A DNA stretch of 64,000 bases, from the NCBI GenBank assembly GCA_002730875.1, contig PCBI01000006.1, positions 66,044 to 130,043 of the forward strand. The letters are read 5' to 3'. Shown one piece after another: positions 27,664 through 36,922 of this stretch; within the stretch, counting starts at the first letter, position 1; every line of letters begins with the position of its first letter. The stretch is from Spirochaetaceae bacterium. GTDB lineage: Bacteria; Spirochaetota; Leptospiria; Leptospirales; Leptonemataceae. The notes beneath the pieces are model-generated. The model made no database searches and was not told the DNA's origin. It worked only from the letters and a program-made list of their open reading frames with translations. Position numbers and translations under genes: made by a program.

Positions 27664-28926
27664 ATGATGAATACGATCTGGAAGATGAGTTTTAATGGAT
27701 TGAAGGGGCCCGTTGTTCCTGGGCTGGCCCTCACCGTAGTATTGGGCTCCCTGCTCCTGGGCTACTGTAAGGAGGACACCTCCTTTTCGCTACAGGGCAG
27801 CACCATGGGCACCTCTTACAGCATCAAGGTGCGTAATGCCCCGGAAGGAGTAGATCCCGCCGAGCTAAAAGAAAGCATCGATTCACTTCTTCAGGAAACC
27901 GACTATCGCTTCTCCAGCTGGCAACAGGACGAACTCTACCAGGTAAACGAACATCCAGCGGGCGCTCCCAGATCCATTAGCTCCGACTTCTGCCTGGTGC
28001 TCTACAAGTCCCGACTGATCTGGAAGACCAGCCAGGGACGGTTTGATCCTACCATAGGAGCGCTCATCGATCTATGGGGCTTTGGCCCATCCGAAAAAAC
28101 CAGCGATCCGGGACCGGCGGAGATTCGGCACGCGCTTCAGAACTCCGGTTTCGAAAAGCTAGAGCTGCTTCCACTGAGCGCCCCATCCTTTTCGGGAAGG
28201 TATGCTGCAGACATCGAATCCATACTAAAAGTTCAATCCGGCGAGTCCGGAGTAGATGGCCCCCAGGACCGTGGCGGCAATGAAAACAGCAAGGACATTG
28301 GTCACAATGATGACATAGCTTTGCGGGCCGACGGACAGGACTTCCAACCCGGGTGCAAAATCTCCAAATCTGCGGACCTGAACCTGAATCTGAGCGCCAT
28401 CGCAAAAGGTCATGGAGTGGATCGAGTGGCACAGCTGCTGGAAAGTGAAGGCATCCAGGATTTCATGGTAGAGATTGGCGGCGAGGTGAAGACCGGTCCC
28501 GCCGGAAGCTTTCGCATTGGAATCGAAAGACCCAATTATGACGGAACCCGAAGCCTCTACACAATCCTTGAATCCCGAAATGGATGCGTGGCCACCAGCG
28601 GAAACTACAGGAACTTCTTTGAAAGGGATGGCCAGATCTTCAGTCATATTCTGAGTCCGCAGTCCGGAAAACCGGCACTGAGTCGAATTCAGTCCGCTAC
28701 CATCGTAGGCCCGGACTGCGCTCTGGCGGACGGACTGGCCACGGCGGCTATGCTTTCTACCCCCGAGCAAACCGCCGCCATGCTTAAAGAAATTGAAGAG
28801 AAGACAGGTCAATCCTACGAATACCTGTTGCTGGAATCAGGAAAGCTGGTTCAGGGCGATACCGGAAATTTCACAATAGAAGAGTACACCTCGGAGGGGC
28901 TTTCAAGAATCCGAGTCCAGAAATAG
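27664..28926 (+). CDS. apbE: FAD:protein FMN transferase (lipoprotein)
   Basis: A 420-residue periplasmic lipoprotein (signal ending LLLGYC, Cys about 35, mature start CKED) of the ApbE family. It splits FAD and attaches FMN to Thr in the SGAT motifs of NqrB and NqrC. Family features visible: LQGSTMGTSYSIKV, YRFSSWQQDELYQVNEH, RFDPTIGALIDLWGFGP, ATSGNYRNFF and FSHILSPQSGKP. A polar insert of about 50 residues (around 185-235) is extra. Placement directly after nqrF fits its role in maturing that complex; the terminator at 27589 suggests separate or read-through expression. Confidence 0.95.
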   Translation: MMNTIWKMSFNGLKGPVVPGLALTVVLGSLLLGYCKEDTSFSLQGSTMGTSYSIKVRNAPEGVDPAELKESIDSLLQETDYRFSSWQQDELYQVNEHPAGAPRSISSDFCLVLYKSRLIWKTSQGRFDPTIGALIDLWGFGPSEKTSDPGPAEIRHALQNSGFEKLELLPLSAPSFSGRYAADIESILKVQSGESGVDGPQDRGGNENSKDIGHNDDIALRADGQDFQPGCKISKSADLNLNLSAIAKGHGVDRVAQLLESEGIQDFMVEIGGEVKTGPAGSFRIGIERPNYDGTRSLYTILESRNGCVATSGNYRNFFERDGQIFSHILSPQSGKPALSRIQSATIVGPDCALADGLATAAMLSTPEQTAAMLKEIEEKTGQSYEYLLLESGKLVQGDTGNFTIEEYTSEGLSRIRVQK

Positions 28927-28931
28927 AATTA

Positions 28932-29006
28932 GCGCCCGTAGATCGACATCATTCAGATGATCAGGCACAGACTCTTGGCAAGGTCAGCTCGGGCGCCGGC
29001 CTTTTT
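28932..29006 (+). terminator. Structured terminator-like element after apbE
   Basis: GCGCCCG (28932-28938) can pair with CGGGCGC (28990-28996), enclosing about 50 bases that contain a small hairpin (ATCAT/ATGAT at 28948-28961). Five T follow at 29002-29006. It could be an extended terminator of apbE or a small structured RNA; the long closing loop makes the call weak. Confidence 0.35.
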
Positions 29007-29086
29007 CGGAAATGGCGACTATCGTCGGTAAGCCCGGAGGGCGTGATTAGAACCCCTGGCTGGTGTTGGAGCAGAGATCGCAAGGA

Positions 29087-29145
<59 letters not shown>

Positions 29146-29173
29146 ATTGGATGGCCCGAAATACGCCGGCCGA

Positions 29174-29371
29174 TCAAGAAATGCCGGCAGGCTCTTTTTT
29201 CGAATGCTCGGCCGTATCACATTGGCTGGAATCATTGCCGCATACGGAGCAGGCCCCACCGCCTACGCCTCCGCATGAGCCTTTGATCTCTGCACGGCCA
29301 AACAAAAGGCCTATGCCAATACCCAGCATTGCTACGCCCAGAATTCCAATTGTGAGAAGCACGGTGGTCAT
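29174..29371 (-). CDS. nqrM: Na+-NQR maturation factor NqrM
   Basis: A 65-residue protein (DUF539 family) with one N-terminal TM helix (VLLTIGILGVAMLGIGIGLLFG), then the diagnostic GRAEIKGSCGGVGGG and ACSVCGND cysteines. NqrM delivers or builds the Cys-ligated iron centre shared by NqrD and NqrE. The frame is open upstream to 29515, but the family begins at the ATG 29371. In proteobacteria nqrM usually follows nqrF and apbE on the same strand; here it is inverted, 107 bases downstream of the barrel-protein gene. Identification rests on the KGSCGG motif, size and the nearby nqr genes. Confidence 0.85.
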   Translation of the reverse strand: MTTVLLTIGILGVAMLGIGIGLLFGRAEIKGSCGGVGGGACSVCGNDSSQCDTAEHSKKEPAGIS

Positions 29372-29478
29372 ACTATATCCAGAATAAGAAACGCAAGCTC
29401 CTTTGCACAATCCTTTTTGCTCGGATAAATCCGACCCCGAATTACAGCTAGATACACCACAGGGCGGCCCTGAGGGTA

Positions 29479-32400
29479 TCAGAACGAAAATCCCACGGAA
29501 AACCGTCCTTCCCACTGACTCAAGGGCAGGCTACGTTTTCCATCATAAGGTGTGGCCCATTCGATTTTCATGAGCGCGCCAGGAAACAGAAACCACAGAA
29601 AGTTGCTCCAATGCAGTCCCACGCCAAAAGAAGCGTTCAAATCCCGAGTAACCCCCACATCGCCGTCGAATGCCTGAAACTGACGATGGTCATCAAATGC
29701 GGCTCCCGCATCAAAGAATATAGCTCCCCTGATGAGACCCGGAGACCAGCGGAAGGGCGCCCCGAAGAGCAATTGTTGAATAAAGGTGAACCGGTATTCC
29801 AGGTTTAATACGAAAGCGTTTCGGCCTTCGAACTCCAGGAACGGATAACCGCGGATTGTGTAATAACCGCCCACCGATAGAGGATACAAATCCGCATCGG
29901 GTCCGCTTACTCGCGCCCCTAGAAGCCGGAAGGCGAACAAAGAAAAATCGTCGAAGAGATGATAGAATCGATACTCCGCCCCGGCTACATAGACGTGTCG
30001 CTGATTTCCGCCGGGTCGAAACGGCACCGAATAACTAAGGCGTAAAGACTGTCCGTCCAGGGGACCATACACCGAGTTAACGGTATTGTCGTACGTGTAC
30101 TGGAAGGTGAAGCTCTGCCGATTCTGGAATACATCTTCCCTCTCGCGCTGTTCCGGTTCGGCCTGGGCAAAAACCTTCTCTTCCCGGGCCACTTCATAAC
30201 TGGCGCTCAATGCCCCGAAGCTATGGAGCGGATAACTCACGGCGGCATAGCCACCGGTGCTTCGCTGATCAATCAACCGGAAATAGGGATTATACAGGAG
30301 CTGATTTAGACTGAAATCCAGAAAACTAAAGATCGCAAATGTGCCCCGGGAGCTATAGAGCCCGGCGTAAAAATCGGCTTTCCATCGCGTATAACCGTAG
30401 CGCAAATCCACATTCGTATTTGCCGGTCTGTCCTGATAGGTGATCAAACCTTCCAGATCATGAAAACCGGAATCATCGGCCAGGGCAAAATAAGCGGCCC
30501 CGGCCAGGCTGCTGTTACCGTTCGGATCGGTTCCTCCGGTAATGAACAGGATCGGCGGTCTGGCCAGAAGCAACGTGGGTTTGTAGTCCTTCTGAAAATG
30601 CTGCAGATTCCGGATGTCCGGCGCAAGATCGGGCAGCGAATAGTTCGCAGGAAGAAAGCTTGGTCGGGAAACTCGATCAATGGCCTGAAAGTCGTTTCCC
30701 TCGGCCGGTCGAAGCATCTGGACTTCCAGGGCCCCCTCCTCCAGGCGGGATATGATCAGCGAAAATGGCCGGCCGGATTCTGTAAGATTTGGGTACCGCT
30801 CATATGAGCCCCTGTCATTCTCCAGGCCCGGAGTAGTCTTCGCCTCTGTACCGCTACTTACTCCGGCTCCGTCGCCTTGATTCGCTCCGGTTTCATAGCC
30901 TGTGGAATCCAAAAACAGAATCTCGGTATCGGACGCTGTGATGCGATCTATGCCTTCCGGCCCGGCCGGATTCGTCCGCGTACAGGCATCGGACAGTCTG
31001 TAGACATTTCGCACGCCTTCATGGTTGGATAAGAAATACAATGAACACCCGGGTCCCGCCACTGGATGACTGATGTCTCCAGAAAGATCGAGCAGCGAAA
31101 CGGCAAACCGCTCGGGCGCTCCAGCCGCCGGCGAAGCGTCCTGCTTGAGGGATTTTCTAAACAGGGTCCGTCTTCCTGCATCGGCGGGTCGCTTCAAGTC
31201 CCCGGAATCCGAAACAAAGTAGATCCACTGTCCCTTTCGTATGGGATCCGACTCATGAAACGGATTGGCGCTCAATCGCTGCAGCTTTCGGGTCTTCCAG
31301 TTCAGAGCATACAGGTCGGAGGTGGAACCCGAAACGCCGGTAAACAGCAGCGTTTCGCTTTCTGGATCGTATACCGGATACTGGATCATATCGAATGGAA
31401 GCGCCTGGAAATCCAACAGCGCGCCCTCCTCTATGGAAACCTGTCCGATGCCGGGCCTCCCTTCCTTTCGCGTGAGCAAAAAGACCGTACCTGAAGGACC
31501 GAAGCTAAGCCGATTGGTCAATGGGTACCACTGTTCGAAATCCGACGAACGCAGCTGACGCAGAGCAACCGTCCGCTCATTCCGACTTTCCGATGTAGTG
31601 TTCGCATTGGCCACACGCTGAATTACAAGCGCCGGAAAAATGCCATCGTAGCTCAAATAAGCGAAGTAGTCTCCTTTCGGCGAAAACACCGGTCTTAACT
31701 GAAATCCTATTCCATCGAGATACCGAAACGTTAAACGCGAAAGTCGCGCATCGGGCCGGGTTTGCGCAATCACTTCGCCATACTGCGAAGCGAGAAAATC
31801 GCGATAAAGCAAATCGAAAGCAGCCGGTGATATTCCAAAGGCGGAAAGAAAGGCCTCCTCGAAATTCTGCAAGGTTACAAGTTCTTTGTAGAAGAATCCG
31901 ATTCGCTGGTTACCATACCGGGAGGCCATGAAATGCATTATGGACTGGCCGCCCTTGTAGTAGAGAAATGGATTCACGTTGCCCGAATGTAATTCCCGGA
32001 GCCCGGGCATTCGCTGATGGATCATAAGGTCTCGAATCCTGGCGTCCCCCTCCGCATCCCAGCCGATGGAAAGATATTCGCACATTCCTTCCATGAGCCA
32101 AAGTGGATACCGACCCGGATTGCCGCCGGCAATGTCAAATTGATAAGCATGGACGATTTCATGGACCAGAACGTGACGCAACTTCTGGTAATCGCCATTG
32201 AAAGGTAGCACCACGCGATGCCTGCCAAAATCGGTAAAACCGCCGGTGGACTCCGATGGAACAATGGGCAGTATGGTTGTAGCCTGAAAATCCTGATCCG
32301 AAGGATAGAGAAATACTTTAATCTTATGGCCAATTCGATGCCGCAGTGTCTGCTCAATTCGGTCCGCCTCCGATTCGGCGATTCGGCCCGCTTCGGAAGC

Positions 32401-32565
32401 CAGAAGATGACTCCCTTTCTGATAGTGGATCAAAAAGCGATCGGTTTCCAGCACCCTCCAATTGGGAACGTTCAACGGGATCTTCTGCTGGGCTCGGGCC
32501 GCCGATGGCAAACAGATCAGCGCGAAAAGCAGCAATGCGACAAAATCCTTGACCCTGTGTGCCAT
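29479..32565 (-). CDS. Exported peptidase-MA / beta-propeller / outer-membrane barrel protein
   Basis: About 1028 residues in three parts. After a signal peptide (VALLLFALICLPSAARA) comes a gluzincin domain with HEIVH (about residue 133) and a downstream EGMCEYLS Glu, which together form a plausible zinc site. The middle (about 260-640) has repeated TolB/WD40-like blades (YFAYLSYDG, YPVYDPESETLLFTG). The C-terminal about 350 residues look like an Omp85/BamA-type 'bacterial surface antigen' barrel: alternating strands, SVGGYYTIRGYPF with the RGY motif, and a terminal Phe (FSVGFSF). The start at 32565 is supported by GGAGAAAAGG just upstream. It probably sits in the outer membrane with the peptidase facing the periplasm. 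Substrate unknown. Confidence 0.8.
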   Translation of the reverse strand: MAHRVKDFVALLLFALICLPSAARAQQKIPLNVPNWRVLETDRFLIHYQKGSHLLASEAGRIAESEADRIEQTLRHRIGHKIKVFLYPSDQDFQATTILPIVPSESTGGFTDFGRHRVVLPFNGDYQKLRHVLVHEIVHAYQFDIAGGNPGRYPLWLMEGMCEYLSIGWDAEGDARIRDLMIHQRMPGLRELHSGNVNPFLYYKGGQSIMHFMASRYGNQRIGFFYKELVTLQNFEEAFLSAFGISPAAFDLLYRDFLASQYGEVIAQTRPDARLSRLTFRYLDGIGFQLRPVFSPKGDYFAYLSYDGIFPALVIQRVANANTTSESRNERTVALRQLRSSDFEQWYPLTNRLSFGPSGTVFLLTRKEGRPGIGQVSIEEGALLDFQALPFDMIQYPVYDPESETLLFTGVSGSTSDLYALNWKTRKLQRLSANPFHESDPIRKGQWIYFVSDSGDLKRPADAGRRTLFRKSLKQDASPAAGAPERFAVSLLDLSGDISHPVAGPGCSLYFLSNHEGVRNVYRLSDACTRTNPAGPEGIDRITASDTEILFLDSTGYETGANQGDGAGVSSGTEAKTTPGLENDRGSYERYPNLTESGRPFSLIISRLEEGALEVQMLRPAEGNDFQAIDRVSRPSFLPANYSLPDLAPDIRNLQHFQKDYKPTLLLARPPILFITGGTDPNGNSSLAGAAYFALADDSGFHDLEGLITYQDRPANTNVDLRYGYTRWKADFYAGLYSSRGTFAIFSFLDFSLNQLLYNPYFRLIDQRSTGGYAAVSYPLHSFGALSASYEVAREEKVFAQAEPEQREREDVFQNRQSFTFQYTYDNTVNSVYGPLDGQSLRLSYSVPFRPGGNQRHVYVAGAEYRFYHLFDDFSLFAFRLLGARVSGPDADLYPLSVGGYYTIRGYPFLEFEGRNAFVLNLEYRFTFIQQLLFGAPFRWSPGLIRGAIFFDAGAAFDDHRQFQAFDGDVGVTRDLNASFGVGLHWSNFLWFLFPGALMKIEWATPYDGKRSLPLSQWEGRFSVGFSF

Positions 32566-32596
32566 CGGACCTTTTCTCCAATTCGGCCCTTCTGCT

Positions 32597-34762
32597 ATGA
32601 AAAAGAAATTGTACATTATTGCTGGCACAGTCCTGGCAATTGGCCTGGGCGCCCTACTGGCAATACCCGTCCTGGAAAATCAAATACACTCGTCCCTCGA
32701 AGAAATGAGCCTGGATACCAGAATCCAGGAGGAACTGGAATCCACAGGCCTGCGACTCACCTACCAGGGAAAGAGATTTGAGATCTTTCACGGACTTATT
32801 CTCAAAGGAGCCAGACTGGAGAAAGAACAAAATGGTAGCTACGTGGAAGTGGCAGACTTCCGGGATATGGTTCTGAGCATTTCCTATTTCTCCTGGGCAA
32901 CCGGCGGGCAACCATTAAGTAGCATCAGAAGCTACAACGGCAGGCTGTATTCGGATACTTTACTCACCCACAAAGCAGGCTCATTCCTGGAGGATCTTCG
33001 GGACCTTCTGGGCAATCGTGACCTGGACGTAGGACTCTACAACATCGCCTGGGAAACCGCATCCAACAGCTCACAAAGCGGGATCCGAGCGGACCTGGAA
33101 CTGAAACCCGAAAAGGACGGATTGAACCTGGACTTTCGCTTTTATGGAGAGAGCGGCGAGATTCGGTTTCACGGAACCCTGAATAACCAGGATCGGCGTA
33201 TCTATATCACTCTCTCTGAAGTTCCGGTACAATTGCTGCTGGACTTCATGCGAACTTCCGACTCTGTTCCGGCGCTTCAACTACTCCCCGCCTGGAGTAC
33301 AATCCGGGGCGAACTGAACGGCAAAGGGAGCATGGATCTGCGCCAGCCCGGCACAGCCATCAACCTGAAGGGCGGTTTCCATAGTCTGCATATGGATGCA
33401 GGAGAGCCTTTTGCGCTTCGTCTTCGCAACCTGGAAGGGGATTACCATTTTTCGCAGGTTCATTCTTACGAAGAGGGAGTACTTAAATCCGATATTGAAA
33501 TCAAAGCCGGCGATGTCCTCGATACCAGACTCGCCTACAAAAAGGAGTCTTCCGGTCTGCCTCATTCGCTTCACCTGGAAGGCCAGGCTACTTTGAGCGA
33601 TTTGCGAAACAATCTGGATACTGCCATATTTACCACGCTACTACATTGCGCCGGTCAAACCCGGTTTTCCATCGACGCCCGGTACAATGAATCGTTGACT
33701 CGAATTGATCTCGTTCCCGACGTGAAGCTGGAAGACTTCAAGCTACTGCCTCCGGATGGGTGGCCGGGGCAAAAGGAAGCTTTGGCCAATCTGTCCGTTC
33801 ACGTAGACGGTGCCAGACAAAGAATTACAGGACAGGGAACGGTCCTGGACGGCAAGGTTTCCCTGGACTCAAAAGGCAAGTTCTCCCTGGCCCGTATTGA
33901 AGGCGGTAAGCTGAGACTGGTTCAAGACATAGATCATTCCATGAAGGTGGACGGCGTTTCCTATCGCAAACTCACCGAATTGCTTGTCCATACACATAGT
34001 TGGATCCTGGATCGCGCTTCCAGGCCCGATGCCAGGAAAGCGGAAGACCAGGGCCCGCTATGGGAGAACGAATTCATTGATATGCCGCTTTATACGCAAA
34101 TACTGGCCGGTCTCCAATTGGATGGACAGGTCTCCTTTGTAAACATGGCGCAGGGCACCGGCCTTCCCGACAAAGCCACGATGCGAATCGCATCCAATCC
34201 TATGAACTTCAACCTGAGTCTGAGCGAAGACCCCGGTCAGCCAGGAGTGTTGCGAGCCAGGTACATGGGCGTATGGAACGAGCAGCTACCCTCCCATACT
34301 CTGAGCCTGAATATCAAGCAAAAAGAGCTAAGCATCCACTGGCCCGAGCTTACTGGACAGAAAGGGCCTTCCGGTATCAGCATTGATGCCAATTTCAGCT
34401 CCAGCGGCCTTTACCCGGCGGACCTGATGAACTACAGCAACGGCCAGATGTACTTCGAAGCTTATGATATGGACATGAAAGCATTCGCGCCCTTTGCCCT
34501 GGGCATGAAGATGCTGGGAAAAAAGATTCCCGACGGACCGGTGATCGGCGATATTGAAGTGGTACGGTCCGGCACCGGTCAACAAATCGAGTATTATCGC
34601 ATCGTGATGGAGACCGATACCATAGTGGCCCGGGGTGGCGGTAGCTACACAATTTACGAAGGCGGAAAGACCTGGCTGGATGTGGCCTTTGACGGCAATC
34701 GCGACAAGTTAAACTTCCAGGTTCAGAAGAATGGGAAGTGGCTGCCGGACGACGGCCTCTGA
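32597..34762 (+). CDS. AsmA-like envelope protein
   Basis: A 721-residue protein with one N-terminal TM helix (KLYIIAGTVLAIGLGALLAI) and a long beta-rich periplasmic part. The N-terminal phrase FEIFHGLILKGARLEKEQNG resembles AsmA/TamB-type domains, in which the first strands read like 'I...gv.l.d'. The C-terminal SNGQMYFEAYDMDMKAFAPFALGMKML with FQVQKNGKW suits the same group. AsmA-like proteins bridge the periplasm and help move phospholipids. It is divergent from the barrel-peptidase gene with only 31 bases between starts, so the two may share control. Homology is a judgement from pattern only. Confidence 0.6.
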   Translation: MKKKLYIIAGTVLAIGLGALLAIPVLENQIHSSLEEMSLDTRIQEELESTGLRLTYQGKRFEIFHGLILKGARLEKEQNGSYVEVADFRDMVLSISYFSWATGGQPLSSIRSYNGRLYSDTLLTHKAGSFLEDLRDLLGNRDLDVGLYNIAWETASNSSQSGIRADLELKPEKDGLNLDFRFYGESGEIRFHGTLNNQDRRIYITLSEVPVQLLLDFMRTSDSVPALQLLPAWSTIRGELNGKGSMDLRQPGTAINLKGGFHSLHMDAGEPFALRLRNLEGDYHFSQVHSYEEGVLKSDIEIKAGDVLDTRLAYKKESSGLPHSLHLEGQATLSDLRNNLDTAIFTTLLHCAGQTRFSIDARYNESLTRIDLVPDVKLEDFKLLPPDGWPGQKEALANLSVHVDGARQRITGQGTVLDGKVSLDSKGKFSLARIEGGKLRLVQDIDHSMKVDGVSYRKLTELLVHTHSWILDRASRPDARKAEDQGPLWENEFIDMPLYTQILAGLQLDGQVSFVNMAQGTGLPDKATMRIASNPMNFNLSLSEDPGQPGVLRARYMGVWNEQLPSHTLSLNIKQKELSIHWPELTGQKGPSGISIDANFSSSGLYPADLMNYSNGQMYFEAYDMDMKAFAPFALGMKMLGKKIPDGPVIGDIEVVRSGTGQQIEYYRIVMETDTIVARGGGSYTIYEGGKTWLDVAFDGNRDKLNFQVQKNGKWLPDDGL

Positions 34763-34864
34763 TTTACGCTGATTGACGGCCGCTGATAAGGTATGAGCTC
34801 AGAGAGCCCCGCGGAATCAACCATGCGAACTAGATCGTGCATCCGAAATGCTAAGCGCTCAGTA

Positions 34865-35251
34865 ATGCAACATTCAACCTACATCCGAAGCCCGCTGAGG
34901 TTACCTCTACTTTTGCTTCTAGCGACGGCATTTGTCGCCGGCCCTTATTGCAAAGAGGATTCCGCGGTGCAAGATCCGGATTCGGTGCACCGGGATCCGG
35001 GCCAATTCGCCGGAACCTATTCCCTGGAGCCGTCCAGGACAAAGCATTACATCGTTCTGAAAAAAGATGGTACAGCTATAAGCGAAAGAGACGGACAGCG
35101 CGAAATCGGCTTCGTGCAGCGGGACTCCAGGATGCTACGTATTTACCTGCAAAAGAAGCCGGTAGGTCTGTTCCTTTTTGACGATTATGATGCAAACGAC
35201 TGGCGAGGCGTCTGGAAGGACTCCGTCAAAATTCTAAAACGCCTGCAATAG
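34865..35251 (+). CDS. Small lipoprotein of unknown function
   Basis: About 128 residues. The signal is RLPLLLLLATAFVAGPYC, with the mature protein starting CKED, as in ApbE and the M23 lipoprotein of this window. The mature part (about 100 residues) looks like a single small beta barrel or lipocalin-like strand set (GTYSLEPSRTKHYIVLKKDGTAISERDG, then RIYLQKKPVGLFLFDDYD). The frame is open from an ATG at 34793; the ATG at 34865 gives a normal-length signal. It follows the AsmA-like gene by about 100 bases and may be co-transcribed. Function not recognised. Confidence 0.65.
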   Translation: MQHSTYIRSPLRLPLLLLLATAFVAGPYCKEDSAVQDPDSVHRDPGQFAGTYSLEPSRTKHYIVLKKDGTAISERDGQREIGFVQRDSRMLRIYLQKKPVGLFLFDDYDANDWRGVWKDSVKILKRLQ

Positions 35252-35473
35252 GGTTCCGCCTCCCTAAGCAATCTTTCCTGGCAAGCCCTCGCTGCCTTCC
35301 GGGTATCCTCGGCGCCGGGAATCCCGATGATCGATATCCGTAAATGTACCGCTGATGCAGGCAGGTTTTAACCATAACCTGATCATACCCTGAACATAGC
35401 CTGACCATTTCCCGGTCAGAACCCAGAATCGCAATGAGGTCCGCTGCGCCGCCCACATACACCTGCAACTTTT

Positions 35474-35488
35474 ATGCTAAATAAGCAT
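35474..35488. promoter_or_regulatory. Palindrome upstream of the XRE regulator
   Basis: ATGCT-AAATA-AGCAT, a perfect 5-bp inverted repeat in an AT-rich stretch about 60 bases before the XRE gene. It is a candidate autoregulatory operator. The rest of the 296-base gap before the gene holds nothing recognisable. Confidence 0.35.
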
Positions 35489-35547
35489 ATTCCTCCAATT
35501 TTTTTGGCCGAGGAAGAAACTCCACCTTCAAGCCGTGTTGCCCTCCT

Positions 35548-36012
35548 TTGCCGGCAGTGTACATCCGCTCTGTGCCTTCGGCGTACGATAAACTGCTTCT
35601 GGAATTGATCTCCCGATTTGGAAAAGATGTGAAGCTCTACCGGGAAAATCGTGGTCTTCGCGGATCCGATGCGGCCGAAGATTTGAGAAGCAGATACGGA
35701 CTGAGGATTGATCAGAGTTATCTTTCGCGCATCGAATCCGGTCAGGTTGACATCAAGCTGAAGCATTTCCTGGCCATTGCGGATTATCTGCAACTGGATG
35801 CCTCTGCGCTGGTAGCTTCTCTGGTGGCTCCTTCCGGCATCGAATACCTGGCGCAGGATCCGTATGTTTTCAAATCCTTGATTCGCCTGCGAGAAGATCT
35901 GGGCCCGGAAGGGGCGCTTCAGACCCTGAACCAGTTCTTTGAATGGATGGAAGACTATGACTCCAGAAAGAAGCGGAGTCAGGAAAAAGGGGCCGGAAAA
36001 AAGAAGTCTTGA
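35548..36012 (+). CDS. XRE-family DNA-binding regulator
   Basis: A 154-residue protein with a helix-turn-helix at about residues 25-80: VKLYRENRGLRGSDAAEDL, then the recognition helix and turn QSYLSRIESGQVDIKLKHFLAIADYLQL. This is the Cro/C1/XRE pattern. The C-terminal half is helical, ends in a basic tail (KKRSQEKGAGKKKS) and carries no ligand domain I recognise. The start is uncertain: TTG at 35548, or in-frame GTG at 35557 or 35572. It precedes the phosphatidyltransferase gene by 47 bases, so it may regulate itself and that gene. Its target is not known. Confidence 0.8.
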   Translation: MPAVYIRSVPSAYDKLLLELISRFGKDVKLYRENRGLRGSDAAEDLRSRYGLRIDQSYLSRIESGQVDIKLKHFLAIADYLQLDASALVASLVAPSGIEYLAQDPYVFKSLIRLREDLGPEGALQTLNQFFEWMEDYDSRKKRSQEKGAGKKKS

Positions 36013-36059
36013 ATTGCTCTTGACTGGATGCCAAATGGAGGCACCCCTGTTCCGTTCTC

Positions 36060-36671
36060 ATGAAGTTCCGGGACGCCTTCCAGGAAAACTATCTCACTCT
36101 GAGCAATTTTTTGTCGGTGAGCCGTGTACTGCTGGTACCCCCGTTTCTCTACCTGGGGCATGGATTCAGCCGCCAACCGGAGAACACAAACCTCCTCTAT
36201 GGCCTGCTGGTCATCGTCTTCATTGCCATAATTACCGATTTCCTGGATGGCTTTCTGGCCCGCCGCTGGAACCAGGTGACAATGGTAGGGCAATACCTGG
36301 ATCCTATCTGTGACAAGATCGTCACTCTGGCAGCCCTTACGCTACTGTTGATCGATTTCGATTTTCCGATGTGGATCTATGCGTTCTACTGGTCCCGGGA
36401 GCTGGCCGGCGTCTGGGCCGGGACCTTCCTGTACTTCAAACGAGACGTACAGGGAAAACCCAACATCTGGGGAAAGATCGGAGTCTTTGTTGTGGGCCTC
36501 TGCACCACCTGGTATTTGCTTAACCCACTGCTTAAGCAACACCTGTCCGAAGGCCACTGGCTCACTCAGCCGGTGATATCGGCCTACATCCTGGCCCTGG
36601 TTCTGGTTCTGGGAATCATCTCTTATACACGTTCCTATGGGAAGCTGGTCTTTAAACCGGATTCCAAATAG
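36060..36671 (+). CDS. CDP-alcohol phosphatidyltransferase
   Basis: A 203-residue membrane enzyme with about six TM helices. The catalytic motif D-x2-D-G-x2-A-R-x8-G-x3-D-x3-D is complete in TDFLDGFLARRWNQVTMVGQ followed by YLDPICD. The family joins a CDP-activated lipid to an alcohol such as glycerol-3-phosphate (PgsA), serine or choline. The N-terminal LTLSNFLSVSRVLLVPPFLY is PgsA-like, but the substrate cannot be fixed from sequence. It may share a transcript with the upstream XRE gene; the recA promoter region follows. Confidence 0.88.
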   Translation: MKFRDAFQENYLTLSNFLSVSRVLLVPPFLYLGHGFSRQPENTNLLYGLLVIVFIAIITDFLDGFLARRWNQVTMVGQYLDPICDKIVTLAALTLLLIDFDFPMWIYAFYWSRELAGVWAGTFLYFKRDVQGKPNIWGKIGVFVVGLCTTWYLLNPLLKQHLSEGHWLTQPVISAYILALVLVLGIISYTRSYGKLVFKPDSK

Positions 36672-36684
36672 CCCCACTTTTTAC

Positions 36685-36922
36685 TTGACGCCTGTATAGT
36701 GCACAATAAGGCTTATTTATGTCACAGTCCTGATTTACAGTGAAGGCCTGAAACGGGATCAGTGCTTTAAAGGTGATCCGAAAAAGACGGACAGACCGGC
36801 AGGTTCTGAAAGTAGAAGAAAGTCACAGAAATCTGGATAAAAAACAGGGACAAAATCGCTGTAGCTGACCCGTACGGTAGCCGGCCCCTGGCCGGGAAAG
36901 AACATCAGCAAGGAAAAGCATT
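36685..36922 (+). promoter_or_regulatory. recA upstream region with palindrome and two leader hairpins
   Basis: A TTGACG box (36685-36690) is followed by TATAGT (36695-36700) and the palindrome AATAAG-G-CTTATT (36705-36717). Downstream are a hairpin GGATCA/TGATCC (36756-36761 with 36774-36779) and a tight one CCGGCC/GGCCGG (36881-36886 with 36890-36895) just before the ribosome site AAGGA. Box spacing is not canonical, so the exact promoter is unsure; the elements are directly visible. Confidence 0.4.

Noticed and set aside
35226-35468. A possible 80-codon minus-strand gene upstream of the XRE regulator
   Set aside because: It starts with TTG, overlaps the end of the small lipoprotein gene and shows no recognisable protein pattern.
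36692-36707. A LexA box of the CTG-N10-CAG type before recA
   Set aside because: Only the left half-site CTGT fits; the right half reads AAT instead of CAG.
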